Shown here: positions 11,216 through 22,502 of the stretch, piece by piece | Layout of the letters: every line of letters starts with the position of its first letter | Position numbering within the stretch: position 1 is the stretch's first letter | Source of the DNA: Syngnathus acus | Taxonomy: Eukaryota; Chordata; Actinopteri; Syngnathiformes; Syngnathidae | Reading direction: 5' to 3' | NCBI RefSeq assembly: GCF_901709675.1 | Contig: NC_051106.1 | Coordinates: forward strand, 3,916,001-3,980,000 | Length of the DNA stretch: 64,000 nucleotides | Translations under genes and position numbers: made by a program | The notes under the pieces: model-generated | What the model was told of the DNA's origin: nothing | Databases searched by the model: none | The model's input: the letters and a program-made list of their open reading frames with translations, nothing else

Positions 11216-14200
11216 ATGGGTGCCAATGGATCCAGCTACCCACACTCGTGCTCCCCGCGCATAGGAGCCAATGCACAGACGCAGCAGACCTTTATTGGTA
11301 AATAGAATTTACATACATTTGCGCTACAGTATGATTCTAATCTACATAAATCCAGTGGAACATTATTGGTTAAAGCATAAAAGTGTTTCTATCACTATTT
11401 TCGAATACATATTCGCGATATTATCTCAGTCTTAAATAATTCAGAATTGCCTCTGACGTCTTTCAACCATAACCGCCCGTGCAACCTGAGTCCCACAGAG
11501 ACAAAGACCATTGTATTGCACATGTATTTTTCCACCTCCAGCTGTTATCAGACTCCTGAACGATCCTCGCAGTCCGTAGTTGTTCAACTCAATAAGATTC
11601 CTTGACGGCAATCTGAGGAATTTGGAGCAAGATAAATCAAGACTGATGTTTGTCACTGGTTAAGTCCATGCCTCAGATTGCAAGCTGTTATACAACACAG
11701 TCGTGGTGCAAAAAAGTGCTGATGGTGTGATGTTTTTGTTTGATTTTCATTCGTCCATATTTTTTTCCTCAGAATTGAGCAATGTGTAGATTAATTGATT
11801 ATCACTCTACTTCCAGTTCAGAAAATGGATGATTTAAAAAAAAAAAAAGAATGATGTTTTGCGTTTGCCATTTGTAATTTTAGCAAGCATCATGGAAGTT
11901 GAAAAATCAGACCAAATAAAATGATTTGGTGGGCCAGATTTGGCCCCCGAGCCTTAAATTTGACACAGTCGTTGAAATAACAGCCACATCAGGGTTTCCC
12001 AACTGTACCATAATGCGCCAAACTGTTATCACGATAAAAATCTTTGATTTTGAAGTCTTTTCTACATTTTGAAGTGCCACGTAATCACGTTTGCTATTTA
12101 TAGGGACTTTTTGACGTGCGTCTTACATTGCGTTTGAGCTCCCTGCTAGGAATCTATGAGGAACCCATTATCATAGGAGGATAGGTAATTGCGCAACGCT
12201 AAAATCCCCTTTTGCCTAAAGCCTGCATTTCTTGGCCTCGGCCCGATCCTGCTGAGGTTCATGTAAGGAAACGCTGTTTAGTACTCCATAGAGTCGCTCA
12301 CTTAAGCTGGTCTGGCTTACAGATGATACACTGCATTGCAATTATTACTATTGGGGTCATACTGCTTGATTTGGCAGAGTTTCTTTCTCAGCCATATGAG
12401 TCCCCTCATGCCAGAAATAACTGTCAATAGTTTGAATTATGAAGCCACAAGTGCTCAAATGGGCTGATAATGGTAGAGGTGAACATAGAGGCGAAAGTTC
12501 ACTTGCTAATGTTTTTTGCAAATAACAGTTTGGACCTAAATGTGCTACCCATATGTTAATGAAAGTAAAACGCTGCAGTGATTTAAATGAAATATGAAAA
12601 AAGGAAATGCATAATGAGAAAAAAAATACAAATTGGGAATTTGAACCAATTATATTATTTTTTCAAATAACTGTTGAGCCCCAATACAGCATGTCAGATT
12701 TTTCTTTACCATTGAACGCAATCTATTTCTGCTTTGCTTGCTGCGTCAGCTGACGTGCGACTGCCTTTCTAACTTGAGAGAAAAAAAAAATGCTGTTGGA
12801 TGTGTTAGCAATGCATCCCTGTTTCATGTTACACGTTGAGACTGAGATGAAGCTCAAGTGTTTTTGCTCGTGTATTCCTTCTAGGGACCTCATCCTATTC
12901 ACAGCAGGGATATGCTTGGGAGTCGAAGCTTTACAGCCTGGAACATGGCCACGAGCGACCTGCTGACAGGAAGAAGAAAAGCCTTGGCCTGGCCACCCTT
13001 AAACGGCGTTTCATTAAACGAAGAAAATCCAGTCGCTCGGCGGATCACGCCCGACAGATGCGTGAGCTGCTGTCCGGGTGGGACGTCCGAGACACTAATG
13101 CCTTGGTGGAGGAATATGAGGGTACGGCGGCCCTCAAAGAGCTGAGCTTCCAGGCCAGCCTGGCACGAGCCGAGGCTCCTAGCTTGCCTCGGGATCTGGC
13201 TGCCCTTTATCAGCATAAGTACTGCACTGACGTGGACCTCATCTTCCAAGGGACTTGCTTCCCAGCTCATCGGGCCATCCTGGCCGCTCGCTGCCCCTTC
13301 TTCAAGACTCTGCTCTCCTCATCCCCCGGCTATGGAGCGGAGGTCCACATGGACATTGAGACAGCGGGCATCGATGTGCCCATGTTCTCCGCGCTGCTGC
13401 ACTACTTGTACACAGGGGAGTTTGGAGTGAGCAGCGCCGAGGACTCCAGGCTACAGAATGTGGATGTGCTGGTGCAGCTCAGTGAGGAGTTTGGCACGCC
13501 CAACTCTCTCGAAGCAGATATGAAGGGCTTGTTTGACTACGTGTGCTACTACGATGCCCTGTTGAGTTTCTCTTCAGACTTTGAAATGGTCGAGAGTTTC
13601 AACGAGCGAGGCGCCGGAGCGCCGGCCGCCGTCTCGGGAGGCGGCGGAGCACCAGGCACCCCAGATGAGGACCTTCGAGCTCACAAGGCTATCCTCTCTG
13701 CACGCTCGCCTTTCTTTAGAAACCTTTTGCAGAGGCGCATTCGTACAGGGGAGGAAATGACGGAGCGCACGCTCCAGACTCCGACCCGAATTGTGCTGGA
13801 TGAGTCCATCATCCCGCGCAAATACGTGCAGGTGATTCTCCACTGCATGTACACAGATGCGGTGGAGCTTGGACTGGTTCTGCGTGGTAGCCCCTCGACT
13901 GGCAGCCTCGGGGAGGTCCAAGCCTTGGTGTCAGGGGGGCGGGGGGCCAGCACACGCACAGAAGAGGCAATGGAGCTCTACCATATTGCTTTATTCTTGG
14001 AGTTCAGTATGCTGGCACAGGGTAAGTTATGATCCAATTAACAGCGCACATGCGTACAAATAAATAATGCATTCTCATGTCAATATGTCATTAACAACTC
14101 ACAAATTTTTATAATTTGTATGCATGCTGTATTTCTTCTGAGACAGTTTTGTTAAAAACTTTGTGTCTCAAACGTGCATGCATTGAAGGCTTGATATTAA

Positions 14201-17200
14201 TATTCCAACCTTCAAGGCAGATTAATTGCATGTTAAAATATTCCAAGTATGACTTCTGCTGCCCAGACTGCTCGACAGTTGGCCGTCACAGGTCAGAGGT
14301 GTTCAAATTTGCAGCAGCTTGGAACAGAATGAAAATAAGTGATTCTGTTATCACTTAGCCAATGTACTGTATCATCTTTTTTCAACTCATATTTTGCTGT
14401 AAATTACTATGGCAATACTATTGCACTATTTTATATTGGGAACGACAGCCCAATGCGTCTTTTTAAGTCAAAGCTCTGAAGACAGTTGAACTTCTTACAT
14501 AATAGCCTCTACAAGTTCATTTATGCCTAAGAGAAATATTTAAAAAGCACAGAGTTAGCTTCGATACAAAATCTGTCGACTCCTGGCGTTGGGCGGTCTG
14601 ATGTAAACAAACGCAGTCAGCTGATCACACACCATCTCGCACCCTGGAGATGTGCTGTCGCTGTCAGTCTGACAGCTTTGCCAGTGAGCAAGCAAATGGT
14701 GCCATCCGACACAGCTCCCCCCAATTCGGAGGGTATTTTTATCTCGCCTCCGTCTCCCACTGAGCTGTGCAGCACTAATCAGTTCCCATGAAACCTCAGT
14801 GAGGAATGTGGCAAGATAGTTGAGGTTCGCCCCGATGTCATCCTGTCCAAGTCGCCGTCCTTGTCTGCTTTTCAGCTTCCTGTTATTCCCATTCTGAACT
14901 CCCGTTTTTTAACACGTCTTTCGCAACAGCCCCGAACACTCTAAGGTGTCATTTTAAAGTCTGTCTGTGGTTTGACTCTAAAATGAATGGCGGCAGCTGA
15001 CATGGCAAGAGTGTGATTCTGACTTTCTCCATTACACTCCAACTTTCTCCATAGCTGCTGTCTTTGGAGTCGATGTCAAAATGATTACTACATTGTTGAG
15101 TGGCAGCCCAGATTGGACTGCGTCCATTGGGCTATGACCAAGCTATCAAGAGAAAATAAAAAGCCAACGTCACATTTAAGAATGACTACTAGTGGCATTT
15201 AATTCCTACAATGGAAGTTTAGCGCCATCGTTGGTGCCAACCTGATTTAGAGAAATACGACAAGCATGCATAGAAGGAGCACTTTTTCAAAAAAAAAACC
15301 TTTCACACTAGAGACTTGTTGCGATGATGACGGTCAGGAAAAGTGGAGTCATTCATTTTAAACAGTCTTTTCCTACACACGCATGACATTCTAATTTATG
15401 TTGTCATATTAAAATAGTTGTGTGAGTGTTAGTGAAAATATGCTGATGTAGCTTTTTTTTTTTTTTTTTAACTCTGCCAGAAGATGACATAATGACAGAT
15501 GTCAGGCCGGCCAGTTCACACAAAATAAAATGTTGGCTCTTAGGGCAGACTGAAGCAGTTGGAGATTTCAAGGGGACACTGGGTCTCTTCAGGAGGCAGC
15601 AAGGAGATTTATTTCAGGAGGCAGACTAGGAGAATATCCTCTCATCTGTCACGCTGTCGGCGCCATCCCATTCCGCCGCTGTCTGTTAGCGTTACCGGCA
15701 TGGAGGTGTTTCTGCAGCAGCTGAGCGCCATCATCCGTCATTATTTATCCTCCAGACATGTCTCCCTTTATGATTTCAGTATTGCAGTATTAAAAGCCTT
15801 ATTAATTTTTCAAGTGCCCTGCAGAGAGGGCTGATGTGGTTTTGGTCTTTCCTTTCGTTGGCCCTCACCGACCATCCCGCCTCTTGCTTGCGGTCGCTGC
15901 CATTGCTCGAGTGATACTCGCACGTGATTTACATTCACCGGCTTGTTTACAAGCCATCAAGTGCAGCCTCCATTTTAAATGTTTTTAGCGGTTGTGTGCT
16001 CCATTAACATGAAGTGCCGCATAATAACAAGTAAAGGATTCAGCTAGTGGAATAGCGTGAGGGGTTAGCAACTGCGGAGAGGTCATATTGGCTATAACTG
16101 TGAATTTTAATTTTCAAGTTATAATAAAAGCGCACTCTCTTAAGATGGAGGGCTGCTGTGAATTTTAATGGGCAGACGTGAAGCTAAGCTGTTTACATTC
16201 GTGCATGTGTGGCCAAGGATGCACACAGAGAAACTGAAGAAGACAGACGGCAGAGAAGATAGTCAAAGACGCAGCTGGCGGGGAAACTAGAACAGTTAAT
16301 TTAGTTTATAGCCGGCTAAAAGGCAACGTGCCATTGCTTTTTGTTTGGCTTTTCCAAACTTTTCGGGGTTCTTCCCCCCTCTTCTTTCTAAACAGCTGTT
16401 TCTGTAACTTGCTGATAAAACTGAAAATGTGCTACAGCTTATCCATTCTTTGTAAGAGCTGCGTTAGAGAAATACATTTTAAACCAAAAGTAAATACAGC
16501 ACCACTTCTCTTTTTCTTGAAAGTGGTAGACCTCTGATTTGCTTACATTTCAAAACTACATATTTTGCCTCAAATAATTTGGCCGTGTCACATTTACTCA
16601 GGCGCCCGAGTGTATTCATCGTGTTTTAAGAGCAGGCAAAAAAAAAAACCCACATCAACCTCTCAAGGCATTTTTGTGGGTCGGTGTGTTGCCGAGTTAA
16701 ACCACTACCTGCTGTTCTGGTATGCGCTCTGATTTAAGAAACAGCAAGGAGGATGTGGAGGTCAGTTGAAAGAGACTCGCTGAGTGTGTGAACGTGACGG
16801 GGAAAATCCTCACGTGTACCTTGTTTTACCTGAAAATCTTCTCCAATCAAACACTTGATGACGTCAAACTTGTCTTTCTTCTCACATTGTCAGGCTGCGA
16901 AGACATCATTGTGGAAAGCTTGTCTCTGGATTCACTGGTGCCCATCCTCAAGTGGAGCTCGCAACCGTACGGCTCCAAATGGGTGCACAGGCAGGCCATG
17001 CACTTCCTCTGCGAGGAGTTCAATCAGGTTGTCACCTCAGATGTTCTCTATGAGCTCGGCAAGGAGCACTTTCTCAACGCGATCCAATCCGACTACCTAC
17101 AGGTGAGCTAACAGAGCCGCTCGCTAAAATACAGCAGTTAGGAAAATAAAACAGCTTCTGGCAAAACAGTTGAGGTGAAATGTTGTAATCCAACTACACT

Positions 17201-20200
17201 AGCCAAGCTGGCTTGCACCTTGCTGGAATACTGTCCAAACATGTTGCACTGTCACTTCATCCTCATTTAGCAGCTGTTTTTTCCCCCCTGACAATATATG
17301 ACCTCCTTGTCCTGATAATTATGTTGTCTCCCTGCACCCTCCTCCCCCCCCCCCCCCCCCCCCTCTCTCCACCTCTTCGTCTCATTTGCAGGCCAGTGAG
17401 CAGGACATTCTCAAGTATGTTGTTAAGTGGGGCGAGCAGCAGCTTATTAAGAGGATGGCAGACAGGGGTAAGATAATACACTCTGTAATTATTCTCCGAG
17501 CACAGCCCCCAATGATTCTGAGAATATTTCACACTTACTAAAGCTTTCGAGATATATTTAAAAGCAGATCAAAACATTGGCCAAATTTCAAAATGGTCGA
17601 AACATCCCACCTCAAGTCAGCTTGGATAAGCTCATCTTTGAAAGCAAAAGTAAACTCTTAATTTTAACCTGCAGTAGTCATCGCAATTAATTTGATGTGA
17701 TATAATTTACTTGTGTACTAAACGTGGCTGTCCATGTTCATATTTGGGCAGAGCCCAATCTGTTGAGCGGCACAGCCCACAGCGTCAACAAACGCGGAGT
17801 GAAGAGGAGAGACCTGGACGTGGAGGAGCTTAAGGACATCCTTTCCCCTCTGCTGCCCTCCATCCGAACCGAGCACATTTTGCCCCCGCACAGCGATGTC
17901 CTCTCCGACGCGGTTAGTGTTCCTTTCGGGTTTCTGCGTGGCTGCATCACGGTTAGGCTTATGTCCTGTTCTCATCCGCAGCTCAAAAGAGGTTTGATAA
18001 GCACGCCTCCGTCAGACATGTTGCCGACGGCCGAGGGGGGGAAAGCCAATGCTTGGTTGAGGCAGAAGAACGCCGGCATCTACGTGCGACCTCGCCTCTT
18101 CTCTCCTTACGTGGAAGAGGCAAAGGTAGGACACTTGATTGATTGGGCTGTCAGATGACGGCACACTGTGTTACTTTGAAAGCAGCCCTTGTTGCTATGC
18201 TCACTCAGGAATTCGATTCTCTAGCAGTTTTCATATTTGCCTAATGAACTGTAGCTGAGTCTATTTATGAACATGCCAAGATTGGTTACGAGCGTGTCCT
18301 TCAAGTGTCAAACGTCTGCGCTCTGCAATTCCAAGCTCCCCTTTGCCTTTTTCCAACTCAGTTGGTGCTTGATGAAATGATGGTGGAGCAGACTGATCTG
18401 GTGCGGTTACGACTCGTGCGCATGTCCAACGTCCCGGACACCCTCTACATGGTTAACAACGCCGTGCCGCAGTGCTGTCACATGGTTAACCATCAGCAGA
18501 TGACCGTTAACTCGGCCGCTGCTCCGTCAGTGGTTGCCAATGAAATCCCAGGTAAGGGGAAACTTCCAGACTCATTTGCAATAGGTACACTTTCTTAAAA
18601 AAACACATTGCAAAAAGAAAAGTTGCAAGCATTGAATTGAAATTTTGATGTCCGTCTTGCAGTGCCGCAGCTCTCGGTAGTGAAGGAGATGATCCGGAGG
18701 CTCCAGGAACTCAGACACACAGAGCAAGTGCAGAGAGCGTACGCCCTCAACTGCGGCGAGGGCGCCACCGTCAGTTACGAGCTGCAATTGCGAGTCCTCC
18801 GGGAGTTCGGTTTAGCTGACGGAGCCACCGAACTTCTACAGGTTAGTGAAAGGGGAAGAAATTGGCAGACTGCGGAAATTTAAGCCGGTGGCACAAATGT
18901 TTTTTTTTTTTCTAATTAAATTTGATCTTTTCAGAACCCGTACAAGTTCTTTCCCGACGAGCGATTCGGAGACGAGAGTCCGATTCTGGCTCTGCGCCAG
19001 GTGGGTCGATGTCGCGTAAACAGCAGCCCAGCCATGGATAGCATGTTCTCAGAGCTGGAAGGCGTGGCGGGTTTCCACTTGCCGCTGCCTCCCCCGCCTC
19101 CCCCGTACCACCCCCCTGCTACACCCAGCCTCGCTCAACTCAAAGGCGCCTGGCGACCCCGCATTCCCTTGCCGACCCCCACCCGTTCCTTCTCCTACCC
19201 CTGCAACCGCACCCTTAGCCAGCGCCATGCGGCGGCCAAGCATGGCGGCTCGGACTTCTCCTCAGTGCCCAGACCCCAGCCCCCAGACTGCACCGAACCG
19301 CAAGCTATGGGCCGAGCCTTGCTATCCGAACAGCAAGCGGTAAGTGTGTCTGTTCTGTCTTGAAGAACAGGTGAAACGTTTCAAAGACTTAGCTCGGCCC
19401 CGTCTACTCTATTACAAATTTTGCCCGTTCACGTGTGGATCACTTTTGAGAAATATCATCACAAACGTTCCTCTTCTGTTTCAGATGGGCATGGAGCCCA
19501 TTAGAAGGGAGTTCATGCCCGACATCGCATTAGGTGTCTCAGTCATGTCGCTGAGGGAGCAGCACATAGCAGAAATGGACCGGGAAAGTCCTCACAGCCC
19601 CGTGGGCCACCCGGGCCTTCATCTGCCCCACGGCCCCTGTCCTTCCGTCCGCCACAGCCACAACCATGGCCCCGGGCACGGGCACTCTTGCAAGAGACAC
19701 GCCCCCGATCCCAAGTTGGAGATGCAAGCAGAGTTTCCCGACCTGTACGACTTCTCCCGTCGACCTTCATCTCCAGCCCCCGCGCACACTCTGTCCACGT
19801 TTGCGGGACCGGACCTCTACAGCCACAGCTGCGCCCCCTCGGGACCCTTTACACCCGTTTACATCACCGACGCTCAGTCCCAGGGCCACGCACAGGGACG
19901 GACTGGCCCAGACCCACTACGGCTGGATGTCCTCGGTATGAACCCGCAGAGGCACGACGCCGTCAGCCCCTCGGGGCCGCAGCCCAGGATGGGCCACGCG
20001 GCGAGGGCCCGCTCAAACGAGACGGATCTGACTCACGGCTTGGGCCACCTGCGCTCGCACAGCGGAAACATGGACGGTTACGAGGACAGAATGGCCGGAC
20101 CTCGAGATGCTCCGGAGGAAATGGTTGTTGTTGGGGAGTCATCACAGCCTCACAGAAACAGTGTCAGCGAGGACATGGCCAGAGACCGCAGGTCACCCAG

Positions 20201-20237
20201 CAAACCTGACTACCCGTACAAAAAATCTGCACTTTAA
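11216..20237 (+). CDS. btbd7: BTB/POZ domain-containing protein 7, ten coding exons
   Basis: BTBD7 is a scaffold-type BTB protein known in vertebrates for promoting epithelial cleft formation and cell-adhesion change. Coding exons: 11,216-11,297; 12,885-14,021; 16,894-17,102; 17,392-17,467; 17,752-17,912; 17,982-18,125; 18,362-18,551; 18,663-18,841; 18,935-19,339; 19,485-20,237. All have GT-AG borders and sum to 3,336 nt (1,111 aa; human about 1,130). The start MGANGSSYPHS fits an N-myristoylation signal (Gly2, Ser6) and matches the family start. A basic patch (KRRFIKRRKS) follows near residue 75. BTB domain 1 begins near residue 140 (CTDVDLIFQ), BTB domain 2 near residue 290 (AHKAILSARSPFF), then a BACK-like region in exons 3-5. 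Exon 9 encodes a proline-rich run (LPLPPPPPPYHPP), and the end YPYKKSAL is the conserved C terminus. The His- and Pro-rich last exon is the least conserved part. Confidence 0.96.
11298..12884 (+). other. BTBD7 intron after the first coding exon
   Basis: No gene recognised. The only structure I can name is a hAT right-end remnant at about 11,921-11,968. Confidence 0.6.
11921..11968. mobile_element. Right-end remnant of a hAT-type MITE
   Basis: The stretch with GTGGGCCAGATTTGGCCCCC and the end TTTGACACAG resembles the right terminus of the complete element at 40,324-40,635. No matching left end or target-site duplication was found, so it is a fragment in the BTBD7 intron. Confidence 0.4.
14022..16893 (+). 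other. Long BTBD7 intron 2
   Basis: About 2.9 kb between the exon that carries both BTB domains and the next exon. I see T-rich runs (near 15,450) but no exon, RNA gene or intact mobile element. Confidence 0.6.
17344..17363 (+). repeat. Poly(C) tract at the BTBD7 exon 4 acceptor
   Basis: An uninterrupted run of 20 C lies about 30 bp upstream of the AG at 17,390-17,391 and forms part of the polypyrimidine tract of that intron. Its length is likely to be polymorphic and error-prone in sequencing. Confidence 0.85.
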
Positions 20238-20935
20238 CCCCAGCAATTGAATTAAGAAAAGGGAATGACTGACAGCCCATCGTATTGAACGGTCAAGCAC
20301 TAAATACATGTGTGTGTTCAACAAAAAGCACGTGGAAAGGCAATTGCTATTTATTTATATGATGTCCTTTTTGTCCTAACTCTGCCACTTAACTCCATTC
20401 ATCATCACACAGAGTCGAAGGCCAAAGTATGCATCTCGAGGTCACCTGGATCCATCCGTGTGCTGATTTGTCCTTTGAGTCAGAACATTAATGTAGCTCA
20501 TTCGTCAAGTGGCGGTCAAAGACGCCCTTCATGTTGATGATGGCCCGACAGGATTGTCCATTCACAAAAAGCCACGCAGTTTGGTGTAGGAGAGCATTGT
20601 GATCAAAACTGGCTTGTTTTGGTTTTCTGTAGCATCCCATGCAGCTAGTTTCCACCGTTGCTGAGCAGAGCGCGCACGCTCGTCTTTCCGCGCTCCTTAT
20701 AACTGCCACGTCCAAACAAACAGACATTTCCAATCGAACACGGTTCACTTCGAAGTGTATTATTTAGGATCCAACCATATTTCTATACCACTGACTAAAT
20801 GTGGCCACTAGGGCCGTGCGTGAACCAACTGCACATATAGACCACCACTCACACTCACAGCCCAGGAGTCCAGATAGCATGAACCTCAGATGTAAGAAAC
20901 CTAAAACAGTAGCAAGCGTGTCTTCTTACTGGTAA

Positions 20936-20959
20936 ACACACACACACACACACACACAC
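20936..20959. repeat. (AC)12 microsatellite in the BTBD7 3' UTR
   Basis: Perfect AC dinucleotide run of 24 bp. Confidence 0.9.
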
Positions 20960-22200
20960 GAAGGTGTGGTGACAATCTCAGTACTGTACTCGCACATTTC
21001 CAGCCTGGTCTCTCTGAACATATCAGAAGGAGCACAGCAGGCTGTGTGCTTACGCTCCTTCCTCTTAATCTAATAGCATCAACTAATCAAATCTTGAAGC
21101 CTTAACCAATCCTCTGAAGATTCCATTTCAGCTACCTTCAAACTCAGTTCTCAATGATGTCATTCTATCTCAAACCACGTGTTAATTCACTATTAGGTGT
21201 TTCCCAACCGTTATGTATTTTACATCAGATCAATTTCTTCCACCAGCAGGAAGAGCATTTCATTGTTCTACCTGTTACTAGACGTAGATGAACTAAAAAA
21301 AATTGAATGATCTTAGAAATGTGGTTGGGAATCACTGAACTAATTGACTGTTCTCACTATGGACTGACAACCATCCGGCCTCGCGCAGTCAGCGTTTGTA
21401 GCTCCAAAACCATGCAAGTCCACGACTGAAGCGCACATGCCAGCATGAGTCTTTTTTTTTTAATGGGGGGGGAGGAACAAAAGGAATCGCATGAAGAAAA
21501 GTTGCTGGCCTCCAGTGGGAAACATTGTACATAACCAATCAAGCACCACTTGTTTGTTTATGGTTTCTATTGCATTGAAGTGGTCGTCGTGTACTTTGTC
21601 CTGTCATGAAACTCGCCGCGAATGTTCTGTAAAGATTGTGTCTCAAAAAGATTTCCTTTGTAAATGTTCTGCATTTGGGGCAATTTGCTCACTATTGTAG
21701 GTTGTGTGAATTGTCACATTTTTTTTTCAAGAAAATCTGATTGCAAATGCAGAACTAAATTTCCCAGCTTGCTTTGTGTCAGCAGGGGGAAAACACTAAA
21801 CTTGAGATTCCTCATGTTCATTTTGCGTAGTTGTTGACTTTTCCAAGAGGATGTTCCCTTGACTTAAAGTGGTTGTTTTACTCTTTGCTGTAGCGAGGTC
21901 AGTGCCTTCCCTGCCTGCAGCTGGGTTTTTATTGTAGACCTTGATGTCTATGCAAGCTCTTTTCTACCAGCTTACCAGCCTGCATCAGATAGTTGTAGCT
22001 CCTTTTTTTTTGTGTATATAGATGTTATTTAGCACATTTTGTTTTTAGTTGAATATATGAAATGTTGTGTTGGATCCTCACAGGTACGTCGTACTTGTCT
22101 GGCATCTTAGAAATTAATGTTTGTAGACTTATTGCATTTAGTTTCACTGAATCTATTTTTCTACTGGCGCCTCAAAAGGTGTGCAACAGTGGTCCTCAAA

Positions 22201-22229
22201 AATAAACTGGTTTGATATTATGAAATAAA
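22201..22229 (+). terminator. Poly(A) signals of BTBD7
   Basis: AATAAA occurs at 22,201-22,206 and again at 22,224-22,229, and no other strong pair lies closer to the convergent UBR7 gene. Cleavage is expected about 10-30 bp downstream. Confidence 0.6.
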
Positions 22230-22264
22230 ATAGTAGTTTTGTCATTTGAAAATAATTACTCAAC

Positions 22265-22270
22265 TTTATT
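22265..22270 (-). terminator. Poly(A) signal of UBR7
   Basis: TTTATT on the plus strand is AATAAA for the minus-strand gene, about 235 bp beyond the UBR7 stop codon. It faces the BTBD7 signal 35 bp away. Confidence 0.55.
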
Positions 22271-22502
22271 AAATTGCCTAAAGAACAAATTTCCTAATAA
22301 ACAGCAGCATGTCTTTAACAGACTTTTTCCAAGTATCCAGTGTAGAAACAAAACAGATCACAAACGTGTTAATTAAAAACTAGCTTCAAATTTGAGGCAT
22401 CTTGAACAGAAACAAATGTGCTTCCAACATTGCACTTTTTCTTCTTCTTCAACAAAGGGAAACTTTTCATGGGAGAAGCACCACAAGACTGCAGCACTTT
22501 AG

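Larger units (their letters stand above)
20238..22250 (+). other. btbd7: BTBD7 3' UTR
   Basis: The roughly 2.0 kb after the TAA at 20,235-20,237 holds no further coding frame and ends in two AATAAA signals at 22,201 and 22,224. It contains a CA microsatellite at 20,936-20,959. The length is inferred from the signals. Confidence 0.6.
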
